Positions 47,516 to 60,189 of a stretch of DNA of 64,000 bases are shown one piece after another. How positions within the stretch are numbered: the first letter of the stretch is position 1; each line of letters opens with the position of its first letter. The position numbers and the translations under genes were made by a program. Under the pieces are notes generated by a model. It did not search any database and had not been told where the DNA came from. It saw only the letters and a program-made list of their open reading frames with translations. Source of the DNA: Botryosphaeria dothidea (lineage: Eukaryota > Ascomycota > Dothideomycetes > Botryosphaeriales > Botryosphaeriaceae); contig WWBZ02000033.1 of NCBI GenBank assembly GCA_011503125.2, positions 4,216,001 to 4,280,000 of the forward strand. The letters are read 5' to 3'.

Positions 47516-49341
47516 TCAGAGAAGGACATCCCGCCAAGTCGTGTTTGAGAACAGAGGCACATCCACCTCACAAACGGCTCCCGGCTCTGGTAACGTTCTA
47601 TTTACCAGATACGCCTGAACGGCTCTGGTAGTGCAAAGCGAAATTTGCGCCGGAGATGCATGCTGTATAGTAACAAGCAGCAGTCAGCATTCTTCCACTG
47701 AAGGCTAATACAAATCAGAAATGAAGCACTTACCTTGAACTCATCATGCTTCAACAAAACACTTCCTTCAAACCCCTCACTCACATTCCTCGCCGACTCG
47801 AACGGCGTCACTAGATCGTGCGTATTCCCAATCACCAGCATCGGATTCCTCGTCTTCTGCGTGAAACCCCCTGCATACCGCTCCCTCACCTGCGTCCGCC
47901 ACCGCCCGCACGTCGCCAGGAAGAACGCCGCGCTGTCACCTGCCACCCGACTCCTGACGTTGACGGCCTCCATCACCGGTAGGGCCGTCTCGTCGAACCC
48001 GTTCCGCGCCGGATCCGCCGCCGCCGACACGTTGCCGCCCTTGTCGCCGCACTGGATGCCCTTCTCCGCGTCGTTGCCAGCGGACGCGAACCCACCGGCC
48101 ATCAGGGCGGCCAGCGCGGCCAGGTCGTCGCGCAGCAGCGCGTCGAGCAGCGCCATGAGCGCCGGGTAAGCCTCGATGTCGTAGAGGCTGAGCAGGACGA
48201 AGCTGCGGACGAGGGTGTGGTCGATGAGGAGGCCCGCGATGGTGACGGGGCGGTGTTTGAGCCGCTCGAACAGCGAGAAGATGTCTTTTTCGAGGGATGC
48301 AGCGGTGGCGTTGGCGCGGGCGAGCGCGCAGCGGGACGGGCCGGCCGAGACGCAGGCGGAGAGGACGCCGGCGAAGGTCTTGTCGGTGTCGGTGTACATC
48401 TCGATGTCGATGTGGGATGTCGATGTGGGATGTCAATGAGTGATATTTTGGGATGTGAAGAGAAGCAATTTGAAACATACTATCCGTGGTAATACTCATG
48501 CGGATTGAGGACGCCGTCCAAAACCACCCGGTCCATCCTGTCGGGGAACATGGAAGCAAAAGTTGCGCCGAGCACAGTGCCGTAAGAGAATCCTGGTATT
48601 TGCCATTAGCTTGACTGTTTTCTCCGGTGGAGCTTGACTTGCTCATGCCTACCAACATATCTGAGCAGCCCGTCCTCTCCAAGGGCGTCGACGATGCGCA
48701 TCATGTCTCTTGTCACGAACGCCGTTCCGATGACACCGCCAATTTCGTTGTTTTTGGCCTCGCAGCTGTCTACAAGAAGGTCAGCAAGTCCCCAAAGTCT
48801 TCTGGGCGTGGTATCGGAAGAGTTTCCAGCAACAATCTGGCTCAGCACACCAGCTGCCTGACTCTCAGCCTGGTTCTTGTAACACGAGTACGGCAATACA
48901 TCTCCAGTTCCTCTGTACAGTGTGCGTTATTAGCAGTGGTCAATCTTCTTAGAGAAGGAAGCAGTTTTACCTTGGATCAAAAGTAATAAGGGCATGGTAG
49001 CCTCCAGTGATAATTTGCAGCTTCTCCGCACCGCCAGCTAGAGAAACGCGTCCGGGGAATCCAGGACCGCCGAAGTTCATCAACAAACTTCCCTTTGATG
49101 GCTTGTTCACGGCGGGGGCTTTGAGAAGCTCGAAGGTGAGCAGTTCGGTCGAGTTTGGAGACGAATAGTCCAGCGGCACCGTGATATTTGCGCACTCGAT
49201 TGGTAGAGAACTGCTCAAGGTGCAAGGGCCCCACTGTAAGTCTTGGTGTCTGGCATAAACAGAGTGGTATGGCTGGGTGCTAGCGCAAACAGCGCTCGTT
49301 TGTAGCAACACGGCGCGAAGAAAGGTAGGCTTGATGAACAT
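47516..49341 (-). CDS. Secreted alpha/beta hydrolase with TAP-like C-terminal domain (one unresolved splice site)
   Basis: Minus-strand exons 49341-48971, 48912-48653, 48592 to about 48485, about 48405-47734, and 47662-47516. Signal peptide MFIKPTFLRAVLLQTSAVCA. Motifs: LLMNFGGPGFPG (oxyanion), ALITFDPRGTGDV, nucleophile GFSYGTVLGATFASMFPDRM, VLDGVLNPHEYY, then the TAP-like end with Asp in GNTHDLVTPFESA and His in KHDEFKHAS. This is the S33 group of tripeptidyl/prolyl aminopeptidases and related esterases. The intron between YYHG and DIEMYTDTDK does not close: no acceptor AG precedes the expected exon start, and a tandem 13-bp duplication fills the site. The gene could be damaged. Confidence 0.8.
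48408..48433. repeat. Tandem 13-bp duplication at a splice acceptor
   Basis: The unit cgatgtgggatgt occurs twice in direct succession (48408-48420, 48421-48433). On the coding strand it sits where the third intron's acceptor should be. Confidence 0.9.
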
Positions 49342-49735
49342 ATTGTAAGATGAAGACTGTTTTGGGTTGGGCAATGAAAAATCCATTCGAGGCTCCTTTC
49401 GTCCATTATACATTCTGATTCTATGCAATCTGGACACTGACCGCCATTATTCTTAGCTGCAGAAAGCAGATGAAGCTTAGAAGAGAAAGAATCGGGGCAT
49501 TCTGCGAACACGCGTGTACGGAAAAGGAAAATATATGTAAAACATCGAACAGAAATCAGACCAACTTCGGAGTGTCGATCGTGAGATTTCAAAGCTCTAG
49601 TGGTTGGGATTGGGACATGACGTCTCGATGGCGGTGCCACTCCGAATGAGAGGCTTCAGCTGTCGTGTTTACTGAATAAACGCAGCGGGTCTGAAACACT
49701 CATGGGCCACTGCACAGCCCCATGGAACACAGAAA

Positions 49736-49833
49736 ATACGCGTATCTGCACCTGTCAGCACTAAATTCCAGGAACACGGTCGGCTCGGCGCGTGGAGCCA
49801 AGCCTTTAAGCTCTTACGTGCAGATACGCGTAT
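49736..49833. repeat. 16-bp perfect inverted repeat
   Basis: ATACGCGTATCTGCAC (49736-49751) and its exact reverse complement (49818-49833) frame a 66-bp spacer, at the edge of AT-rich decayed DNA. Just beyond the right arm CAGTGCTAGG appears, the same ten bases as the tip of the Tc1/mariner element at 60190. Confidence 0.8.
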
Positions 49834-49879
49834 ACAGCACAGTGCTAGGCAGGACTTCCACTTGGCAAGTCAAGCCAAA

Positions 49880-50870
49880 CCAAGCTATAAGGGACCCCCC
49901 CCAGCTTACTAAGATTAATCTGGCGGCTATAGCCGCTTAGTAAGTTAACCCTCTAAGGGCGACTTAACTTGACGTCTTAGTAGTTAGCTTAGATCTATAC
50001 CTCTTACGTATACCTACTTGTTGGGAGGAACAGGGTCTGATCGAACCAAGGGTCAACACCGAAAATTTGTTATATAGCTACTATATAAGAGGGACCGGGT
50101 CACCTACCCTCCTCCTCCTCATGCCAATCTACGATAAACTTCACTCCCTATACAAACAACCCACTTGTTCAATACTACTTTAAGAGGCTTAGCGTTTTTA
50201 CGCACGTTCCTCCGCACGTCCCTCCGTATATCCCTCCGTATATATCCGTAGAAGGTTTAATTACTCGGCTAAGAGATTCTACTTACTTTTGACTAATAAA
50301 ATAGATTATTCTTTAGATATTCTCTACTAGCTAAGTCGTTATTATAGATAGATTATCCGTATCTAAGAGATAAAAAAGGATATAAAGAACTACGCTTATC
50401 GCGTAACTTAGTTTAAGATCTTAGACTAAGCCGGTCCTCTAGGGCTACTTCATAAGTTAAGCTAAAAATTAAATAAGCGGAGGCTAAGGCCGGCTTATTG
50501 AGCAGCTTAATCTAAGACTTAGTAAAACAGCTTGCCATGTAGAAGCCCTAGTACTGGGGCTGACGGTGAGCATCAAGGACGGAAAAATAACTATGATGGG
50601 GAGTTGAAGCATTCGCTTGGGTGTCAATGTCATCGCGTTTCTTCAGTCACCTCTGACCGAATTAACGATTCAACTTTGCACGAATTTATAGTCGGTGAAA
50701 GCCGTCGTCGTGCTGCAATTACTCCCTGTACACTCACGGAGCTACAGTCCAAGATCAGCGCAATATTCCCAACGCCTAAGAAAAATGTATTCAAGTGGCT
50801 CTAATGTCAGAAATATACCATTGAGCTGATCTGGTCGTTGTCTGGCTGGGGCCCGCGGAGAATGATAGCG
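49880..50870. repeat. RIP-decayed AT-rich region
   Basis: Composition shifts sharply to TA-rich words (ttag, ctta, tata) with stops in all frames, typical of C-to-T decay by RIP. It holds a cruciform-like structure (49905-49944) and a 12-bp tandem array (50201-50248). The original element cannot be named. Confidence 0.7.
50201..50248. repeat. 12-bp tandem repeat, four copies differing mainly by transitions
   Basis: Units: cgcacgttcctc, cgcacgtccctc, cgtatatccctc, cgtatatatccg. Copies 1-2 versus 3 differ by C-to-T and G-to-A only within cgcacgt/cgtatat. Confidence 0.85.
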
Positions 50871-51000
50871 ACCTTACAATGCAGGGTATTTGGAGAGGAA
50901 GGCAAGAAGCTCGAACCCTTCATAAAGCCGAACGTAGATAATGAACCCAATGAAAAATTTCAGAAGGATAAGGGGTAAGAGATAGCGCTGGACAAATTGC

Positions 51001-51501
51001 GGGCCCGTCTCTTGGATAAAATTAGAATCGACTGTGCCGCTCTCTTCGGAATCACTTATGAAAAGAGAATACTGGAACCGAGTATGGGTGGTGCAGGAGA
51101 TATTTATGGAAAATCGGATCACTATCGCCTGTTTGCATTTGTCGATATCATGGAAATATGCAGCAACAGTCATGGAACAGTTCTTTCAGGCGCGTGCCAA
51201 CAAGATGAGACTTGACTATCCCGGCCGTTTCGGACCTGAGGATTGATTGTTGATATCGACTCTGGCCATGAATGATCGGAAGCTAAGAACCCTTGAAAAC
51301 CTAGCGACTTACCGTACGTTGGCACTGGGAGAACGAGGGCCAGTCTGCCTGCTCAACGTTCTAATGGACTTGCATCACTTCAAATCGACAAATCCAAGAG
51401 ACAAGATCTTCAGCATTCTTGGGGTCCGAAATAAGGATCTATTTCATGCACCTGGCCTACACATCGACTATGAACTGTCATTCCGCGAAGTATCTGTCTA
51501 G
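51001..51501 (+). pseudogene. HET-domain protein remnant
   Basis: A plus-strand frame reads SLMKREYWNRVWVVQEIFME, which is the conserved YWxRxWVVQE core of HET domains, then RITIACLHLSISW. A TGA at 51244-51246 interrupts. The same frame continues to TNPRDKIFSILGVRNKD and HIDYELSFREV, the NPRDKIFxxLGL and YxxSxxEV parts of the family, and stops at 51501. The N-terminal half and the C-terminus are absent. HET proteins trigger cell death after fusion of unlike strains; this copy is a broken fragment beside RIP-decayed DNA. Confidence 0.75.
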
Positions 51502-52161
51502 CTAGTTAAATACCTTATTTCTTCCTCTCGACCAAAGTCTCCCTTCCACCAGATACTTGGCCAGCCCCCGGATTCGATGGACATCCTTTGTGCAAGCCGA
51601 CCAGATGAAACATTGATGGAATTTGCGCTTGATCGGTCGGAATCGATGAATGAATGACTTGATTGCTTGGTTGCTGAGGCGCTCGTGGTGTTGATCCCCA
51701 AGACGTCTCAGAATGAATGACTAAGCTAATATACTATCCAATAACAGATAACGGAGGTGATTGAGCTCATTTTCCATCAAACATTTGGCTTTTCTTCCTG
51801 GATACCGGACTTTTCAGAAGACAATGGAATGGAGCCCTGCCCTCCTGAACTAGTCTAGATTGGTGGAAGTGAACCGGTGAAGATTACGATAGTTCCTCTA
51901 AATATCCTCATAATACAGCTGAGTAGACGTTACTTCTCTTTTTTTGTGGTGGTCATGCTTTGGTCTAATGAGGTTCAATTTTTCCACATTGTAAAGACCG
52001 TAGACTGTACTTGTTTCATCCCGGAGGCTTGAGAGCGCCTTCTACGTTAAATTGCATATGCAAATTCTCTTATACCGCAACCCTAAGCTCACCGTACCAC
52101 GAGTGTTCGACCCAATAAGACATGCCAACGTACTTTGCCCTTGTTCCAGTTTGGACATCTA
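51502..52161. other. Intergenic
   Basis: The downstream remainder of the HET remnant and the 3' flank of the STAND gene; no further gene supported. Confidence 0.4.
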
Positions 52162-55100
52162 CTAAGCGCCAATAACAGTAGAGGCTGCATTCAATTTCCT
52201 TTGCGTCTTTTGTTTCCCGCGTAGTAACGAATCAACTGTTCTTTCACACCATTGCAGATCCGGATTCGGGATACCGTAATTATGCCTGACTTTGGCCAGC
52301 CATTTTTCAATCTTCATATCCGTCTGTCCAACTAAGACCAGCCCGTTCTCGATTCTGTTCACCTCTCTCTTCTTGCGTTTGGGTATGGTCAAAAAGCTGT
52401 GACTCTGCCCACAAACACGGTCTTCCAGCTTGTTTTTCTTCAAAAGATCGTGACAACCATTTTCGAAGCGGACGCGTGGACAGTCTCTGCATATGTGAAC
52501 ATCACGGCCCTGATTCCAGTCCACCCAAGTCCACCCGCATCCGCCAGAACACGTTATGGAGAGGTCGGACTTCAGATGTTTGTCCGGATCATTGAAAATT
52601 AGCGACCACGCAGCTTTAGCGTTGTTGTCATCCTTAAGAGGGATCAATGCCTCAGCAAGCATAGAGTAGCCTTTCCAATCGTCCCCTTCATTCCGGCTTT
52701 TGAGAAGGTCGAAAGCTTGCTCCACATGCTTCTTGACGGATGACCTTGCTTTTTCTCGGTTGCCGCTTACAAAATACAAACGACCGAGTTGCAGAGCGAC
52801 GTAGTTGACTTCGTATGGGTGAGTTTTGTCAACCCATCTCTTATGCTTCACTAACCTGTCGATGTATTCGTGGATGTTCTTGAGTTCACCCATCTTCACG
52901 GCTTCAACGTACACCAAAGCCAACCTCTCAGCGGCCATGGAATAGAGTCTGAGCATCGTTTCCAGATTGTGGCTCTCTCTCGGTGTAGTTTCTACGGCCA
53001 TGATGCACTGCTCGTACTGGTCTGCAGCAGTCGTCGGCATTTCGGAAAGCGCTACATTCGTCGATCTTTGTTGATAGAAAAGAAACTCCCCGTAATAGTA
53101 GTGAAGGTATCCTTTTTCGAGTCTGTCCACCGATGCCGCAATGGCTTCTTCGTAGCCTTTTCGAAGCTGTTCTTGGTTCTCTTTCAGCTCGAGATAGAAC
53201 TTTCGATGAAATCTCGGCGATTTGGCGTTCGACAATAGTAGGCGCGTCAAAAGACTGCAACGGCGACTTGTCTGCCTCAAAGGTGCAGAGAGTATGTCGA
53301 TGGTCCCAGAAAGAGTACCGCTTTTGTCTACCCATTCTGATGCTTTGTCAAATGCGATTTGCTCCTCTGGGAACTCCTTCGAGAGGAATCTGCAAGCTCT
53401 AATCGCGGCCTCGGCGTTTCTTGTCTCGTCGCACAAGCGCCAGAATCTGTCAAGCTCTTTTTTCCATTCATTAGGACTGTGGAATCGGAATTTCGCACTT
53501 TGAATGGTGTATCGTATCTCTAGAAGTTCTTCTAAAGCCTTTTTCTTTCTGTTGGTGCGCTCCCTAACGTGTGACAGGCACAGTATGGCTTTGATATTCT
53601 GGTGCTCTCGAGATTGAGCAAACTCGCATCTGGTCCCCGCTTTGTCGTAATGTCCTAAAGCCAGGAAGGTTTCTGCCAAACGAACATCCTGTGTGGGATT
53701 TCTGCGTGCTTGCATTTTTGTGGTGCGGAGCAGATCCATAGCTCTCTCTTCCCATCCTTCAATTAGATCGGAACAGGTGCGAATTTTGCACTCATGGCTC
53801 GTGTTCTGAGATTTGCAAGGAGTGCAAGTCTCACATTTATGATCTGCATTCTGAGCTTCAGGGGGGGTGCAAGTCCCATTGGATGCCTAGTAGGGACATT
53901 ATCATTAGCTGATGAGGCATGAGTATTTGGAGTCTAACATACCTTTACCCATACCCTCATAAATATTTGAAGAGCATCAAGAGCATTCCAATTGTACCCT
54001 TGAAGCCATTGGGAGGCAATAACCTTGATTGGGATTTGAAGGAGCTTCCTGAACATTGCTTCTTCATCAATGTCCGACCGAGAAAACAATGAAGCCCAAG
54101 AAGGCAAAACCGAGTATATTCCTTTATTTGACTCCTGCTCGACAGCTTCTCGATTTTTAGAGTCGCCTGGCTCCGTCCTAGGGTTTTCTTTAAAGTTGGA
54201 ACGTATAGTATCGTCTTTCAACCATGTGGCGGCAAATTTCATGTGATCCTCCCAGTTCCGATCGCTCCACTTTTTGCTGGCCAGCTGCTTGACAATCCCT
54301 TTTGGCATCCAGATCTCGACTGTCTGTTCATCCATGAAGAATTGGTAGAGATACCGTCCAATCTTCTTCCTTGTGGGTTCGGGAATGTCTGCGAGTTGAT
54401 GGGGTTTGATATCGACAAAATGTCTCGGAAGACGCGTGGCTATGTACCGATGAAAGGACTTTGAGTCTTCCCGCTCTCTATGTTCGTGGGAACACACAGC
54501 CTGTAGCAAGGAGAGTATAACATTGATCTCGCTTTGCAGCCGGTTAAATCGAATTCTCGGACGCTCAGCCGCATCCCCTTCCAGGTAGCGCTTCAATGTG
54601 TCGATCATGCTATGATTGAGAGCACTCTGAGCGCAAATCGACTCGAGAACTTGTCGAGGTATAGCAACGCTATCCTGAAGGGCCTGACGACGATTTCCAA
54701 TTTGCTTGTCTCCTCTATTCGAGATAATGTCCTTTGTTTCTTCTTTTTCGAACAATTTTTCGAGGCCTGGAGAGTGAAGACGATTATCTGGAAGCACTGT
54801 AATCAACCGCGGAGGATATTTGCGAGATATCTGGGCTTCCACTAACTTTTCAGCCTTTGACCCGAGCCGGAGAGAGACGTATGCCTTCAACTGCTGGATT
54901 GTCGGAGGGTCCTTCTTGCATATCAAGAAACTAATGACTTCATTCAAAAGCTCCACCTCTTCGTCATTGAGTTCATCATTCAGCATCTCCAGATGGCGCT
55001 CAGCTGTAGTGGCAAGGCCCAATCCTCTCAATTGAAGCTCCCGAAGGTCAAATAGACCTTTTTTGCTCGTGCGGTCGATTTCGTCCAAAGACTCGTTCAA

Positions 55101-56697
55101 GTCATGGTAGTTGCCGTTGAAATCGGAGAACACCCTTTTCTCCATCTCACGAAGGATTCTGTATCCTTCCATTTCTTTGTTCCATGGCTCGTAGGTCCTC
55201 TTCAAGCGGTTTTCGATGAGAAGTTCGGCATCGAGTCGTTGCCCCTCATCAAAAATGTTGATCTCCTTCATTTTGTCCGCTTTGAATTTTTCCAATTCTC
55301 CGGAAAGGAGAAGCCTGATCTGGAAGCTTTTCTGCGCACTGTCACTGGTGTCGTTAATCATCCTCTTCAAAGTCTTCTTCTCGTAGGAATCAGCATTGGC
55401 CGGCACAAATCCATCTATGACAAGGAAAGAAATCTTCGTTGGCTTCGTATCTTCATTTTTGTCTTTGAAGAATCTGAAGATCAACTCCGTCCAGACATCC
55501 AAGGCTTTGGAGAAGCCACGAGGTCTTGCGCGCATTTGTCCAATTGCATGTTGTTCGAATGCTCCGTCGCGTTTTGCTAGCTGCCACGCAAGAGCAACTA
55601 ATGCATCCCGAAGCGATGCATCCTTCTTGATACCCTCAGACTGCATATCAATGCTTTCCTCGTCATTCAGATTGGAGTCGCTCTTCAAATCTTCATCCCT
55701 TGGAAAGAAATACCAAGCGATGGATGTATTGACATTTCGATGTTGGGAGATGTATTTGTCCTCCAGGAATTGGACAACTTGTGAACACAGATGTCTCTTC
55801 CCGCAACCGATTTTGGCTCTCAGGACAAGAGTTGGTGTTTGACAGGTGCTGTCAGCATCCGCCCACGAAGTAAATTCTGGAAGTCTTCGAAACCACTCTC
55901 CCGTATTCTCGACATGGGCTTGCCTAAGAGAAGTTTGGATGCTTTCCCAGAGAGGTGTAGCGTCGCCTATTTCTAGGTATTCTCGCAGATTTTTCAAGTT
56001 CCTGTCGCTTTTGGCGTATGCGTCTGAAACTCGGAGCGCTGCTACATTGTTGCTCAGTTCGCGGGCTGTCTCATCTTGGATCTTTTTGAGGTTCGATCCA
56101 ATCCCCCCATCGTATCCGATCGCCGCTTTCAGCAGGCTTTTCGCCCTTCCGAGACGAGTCCGTGAGTCCCTCTCCACCTTCTGGTAGATCATACATAACA
56201 TCAAGATCTGAGTGAAGAGCTGCTGAATTGATGTCTTGAGGGCAGCATCTATTTCGAGGCCATCATGGCTCATCTTCATGTAATCTTGAATGCGGTCTAG
56301 GTTTCGGGCAGCTTCGTGGACTTTCTCCAAAACACGCTTCTTGGTGAAGTTCTTCTGATAATCTTCGACCGTAGTTTTTATGGCCGTGAGTGCCTCAAAA
56401 ACGATTGATGCATGCGAGGAGACCTATTACTGTTAATTAAGCTTGGTTTTAGTTTTAAGAATGCTGGCTTACTGGTGATACTGCTGAAGCATATTTGGCC
56501 ACGTTGAAAACGGTCTCAGCAGACTTCTTGATAATCTCTCCTCTTCCAGCACGAGCCATGTCGGAAAGCCTGGCTTCCATGTCCTCCACGGTCAAAACAG
56601 AGTGGTGCTGGAGCTTTTCGTCCGTCGCGCTTTCGTACTTCTCGAGAACAAAGTTCCATAGATTTTGTAGCCGTGCGTCTTCGCGACCGTCTTCCAT
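52162..56697 (-). CDS. Goodbye-type STAND protein with NACHT-like ATPase and TPR-like repeats
   Basis: Minus-strand exons 56697-56473, 56423-53943 and 53886-52162 join in phase; 1476 residues. The N-terminus (LQNLWNFVLEKYESATDEKL, SIVFEALTAIKTTVEDYQ, LEKVHEAARNLDRIQDY) fits the fungal STAND N-terminal Goodbye domain. An ATPase core follows: Walker A-like LVLRAKIGCGKRHL has the Lys, but Arg instead of Ser/Thr after it. Walker B is KISFLVIDGF and a winged-helix-like stretch comes after. Exon 3 opens with a Cys/His cluster in two tandem 15-residue modules (TCTPPEAQNADHKCE, TCTPCKSQNTSHECK) and continues as helical TPR-like repeats. Members are NLR-like and probably sense non-self; the altered P-loop may change nucleotide binding. 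Confidence 0.85.
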
Positions 56698-59600
56698 AAT
56701 TGCGCGGAATGGAGAACAATGTGAGGAAAATGTATTTATTCCAATAGCCACACTAGCTGTTTATGAACTGTGTGCTCCAGAAAAACGAGTTGTTGGAAGA
56801 AGATTCTGTTTGATGAAGCCAAGCTTTAAACATAACGGCTGTTTTTGAGTCACATGCATTTCCGATTGACTTTCAGTAATGGCAATTCGGCGAGAAAGGC
56901 GCTATCCATTCGAATATTCCCCACATCGGCTAGAATGCGCTGTCTCTCATTGCTTCTGAAGGAGAACTCCGTTGCCGAAAATCTGTTGCCAGAGCGAGGT
57001 ATTTGGCCCGCATCCCCACGACAGGAATGGACCGTAGGTACATGCGGTATCAACTATTGCAACAGATCGGTACATACGTGTTGATCTCTGCCGATCCCCC
57101 TTCATCTTCGCAACTTCGACCCACTTTCTGCCTGAGACAACGGCAAACTGGCCTCAATTGTGATGCTTCTCGCAGTAAGGTTTCACCGCCGAAGAAAAGC
57201 CGCGGGATCTGTGTTTGTATGTACGTCTTGAGCGAGTGAAATCAGCGTAGAAACTGCAGACAACATGTAAAGTGTGGAGCAGACCGGGGGGTTTTGACAC
57301 CGCCCTTTTTGCTTTTTTTCTCGGTTGTGCCAGTCAAGCACTCGACAGTGTGTCCTTTTCTCCACAATTCGCCAAGACATGTGGGACCAGCCGGATGATG
57401 CCGAAGTCGGGACGTACGCAGTTAACCTTCTTGGTAGTATTTCGAGGTATTTATCTACTGCCTGCCTAATACTCCCGTAGAGATTTCTCCGTTCTCCATC
57501 CACCACGACAGCTGATCCCCACTCATGTGCCCATCTTTGGACGCCGTACCCGCCGGCCCAGTGGATTCTTTCTCTCTCCAACCCATCGCGCATGGCTAGA
57601 TTTCCCCATTCTAAACCACACCGCCAGCTTATCTGTATCTATGGCGTGCTAATACAATGAAGCTGGAGCAGGATGGGCCCCGAGTCGTTGCCGTTTCTGA
57701 ATTCGGAGTTTTGGAGCAACTCTAAGCCTCGCAGAATCAGGACATGACGCGGTCAGACAACTCATCGGATGTAATACACCTGGGGCCCTGCGTCGTCTAC
57801 TGACTTGGCCACGTCACATCTGTTAGAGCGCCGCGAAACCTAGTGAACCTGAACATACTTGTCTCCTGCTAAACGGGAAGCTCCTATTCATTTGCAAGAT
57901 CTATAGAATCAAACATGGTTACATACAGAATTCAAGGACTTTGAGCATGAATTGCCGGAAACAGCACATTCGCTGCTGGCTTAATGAATTGTGCTCAAAG
58001 GTATGTACATTTAAAGAAAACGATTGTAATCATAGCATCCTGATAAACACTGATGAGCTACTTGCTCCTCATATGTCTTACATATCTGCACGTACAGGAC
58101 GCTCGTTCTACTGGTTACTTGGGATGGCCTTCTTTAATCTCAGGGATAAACACCGGTAACATGCCAGGAATGCTGGCCGTTCAATGTTCTCATCATCAGC
58201 CGATACGATGAACCGTAAAAATATCTTGTTAATGAGCAATTTCAGACGATGTTCATGCCTCATAACTAGTAGTGTCTAGCGTTGGGGTTTGTTTATTCAT
58301 ATCCGCTAGAATGGCAAATATCTGGGCAGGTGGCAGAACGGCACTCAGGTTTGTAAGCCAAGGTTGGGACGGCTCAGCCACAGTCGTGGGCCAGGTCACG
58401 TGCAAGGGTTTATGGAGAGCGTTGGTATTGCCTGGTCTACAGTTGTCACTATCTTGCCGGTACTTGTCATGTACTCCGGGGTCCTTTCAAGTCTGGAGAA
58501 TGCAGTCGGCCCGTAAGTCCTTGTGAAGCATTACCTCTAGATCCACATACCACCTATGGATAAGCTCCAGAAGTACGGATTCAAAACGCCTCTGCTTCAT
58601 GAATTCCTCTCGAACTCGCACAGAGACATTACTCTATGCAATCGGTATCCATATTCACGAGAGCGTGGCTACCATAACGGCAATCCGAAATTGTGATTGG
58701 ATCACATTCGGCCGCTTCCTCGTCCACGGTAGTTACCATGAAGCTCCAAGCCACAAGTGTCTTATAATTTTAACTCGTCGGCGCAGATATTAGTATCCGT
58801 AGATGATAATGTAAGACGCTAATCCATCTGGAAAGACAGCATCATTATCATCATTCAAGCTTGCGGTCTGTTCTTTCTTGTTGATTATGCATCAGCTGGA
58901 CAATCGGGCAAGCTATTCAAACATAAAAGTAGATCAAGATCGACTTCTAGGGGGTGCGACAATGCCTCGGAGAACTTGAGCAATAGTCGAGGAAGTACCC
59001 ACGAGGGTGGATGAGGGATAAAATGTTATTGGCTGAATTGTTGAAACATTCAAAGTATGCTACACTTTATCGGCCGATGAAGGTGACTGTGACGTATTCT
59101 GTGCACATGTGCTGCTTTTAGAAACCAGCTGAAATGAACAAAAACAGGGGTGGTGTCGCTTAGGGTGAGGCTGAGAGGCTGAATCCTCATAAAAGTTGCG
59201 GCCCAACGAACGAAGACTGATTCATATTTCTCTTTCATATTTCATCTGACCATCTCGCAGGTAACTCAAAAAATTAGTTTTCCTTCGACAAAAAGCAATT
59301 CGGCTTTTCAAATTGTGTGTCATGACCACCACAAAGCACCGAAAGACTTCCGAACAAGTGACTGGATAGAAGGAAATACTTTTTGCTTTGATTGATTGTT
59401 GTAAGCAACTGAAATGGACTGCGGACTTCGCGACCGGCGCTTCGAGTAGCGGACTAGCGAGAACACAAAGACGCGCATCAGGCTCCCGAACATCCTCGAT
59501 CTACCAGTGATGGGTTTCGTAAGCCAGTGTATGCGTCATCGAAGTACACCTATGGTCTCTCGAACCCCGCAGCAGACATCGGCCTACTTTATGCGCCAGG

Positions 59601-60189
59601 CCCACAGGGTGGGCGACCTTATCGCTTTCACTGCAGTGGAGGATACAGCTTTGGGGGATAATTCGGAGCCGATGGAGGTGGATGCTCAATACTTGCTTTG
59701 TAAACAAGAAGACCTCACAAGAGAGACTTTGCTTACTCATGTCCCGGTCTCGGTCTTGTGATCGCTCTCATGAATCTTTTTGCTTGGTTTCTTGTCTATC
59801 AAAAGACGCTTGTGTCTTTGATATGATCCCTGATATTTATAGTACTCAATGTTTCCCGTGCCTTGAAGTGTTCGTGACATCCTCAAACTGGCGCTGCTCG
59901 GGTTTCGTCAAATCAAATTCTTAGTTTTAAAAGACTAGTAGAGGGAATAGAGCCCGCGATGCAGTGCTAAGGAACACATAGGGCTTCAACTAATCTATCA
60001 CTACGTTGGACCTAAGATATGGAGGACTGGATCAAAACGATGAATACCTCTAGTCATCCTGGGAGTATCTTATAACCTTCTCTTCCTTATCTTAAACGCG
60101 GTCTTTATTAAAGCTTTAACTTTGAAACTGTCACTCGTTATAAAACGTAGCTAATTTCGCATGATCCGCTAATGTTGGCCTCGTATATA
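56698..60189. other. Gene-poor 3.5-kb region next to transposons
   Basis: No domain-bearing gene. The best small frame is plus 59510-59761 (MGFVSQCMRHRSTPMVSRTP), 84 codons with no features; a second protein-like frame overlaps it. Towards 60000 the sequence becomes AT-rich. Confidence 0.4.

Noticed and set aside
57183..57593. 136-codon minus-strand frame
   Set aside because: No recognisable feature; isolated in gene-poor DNA.
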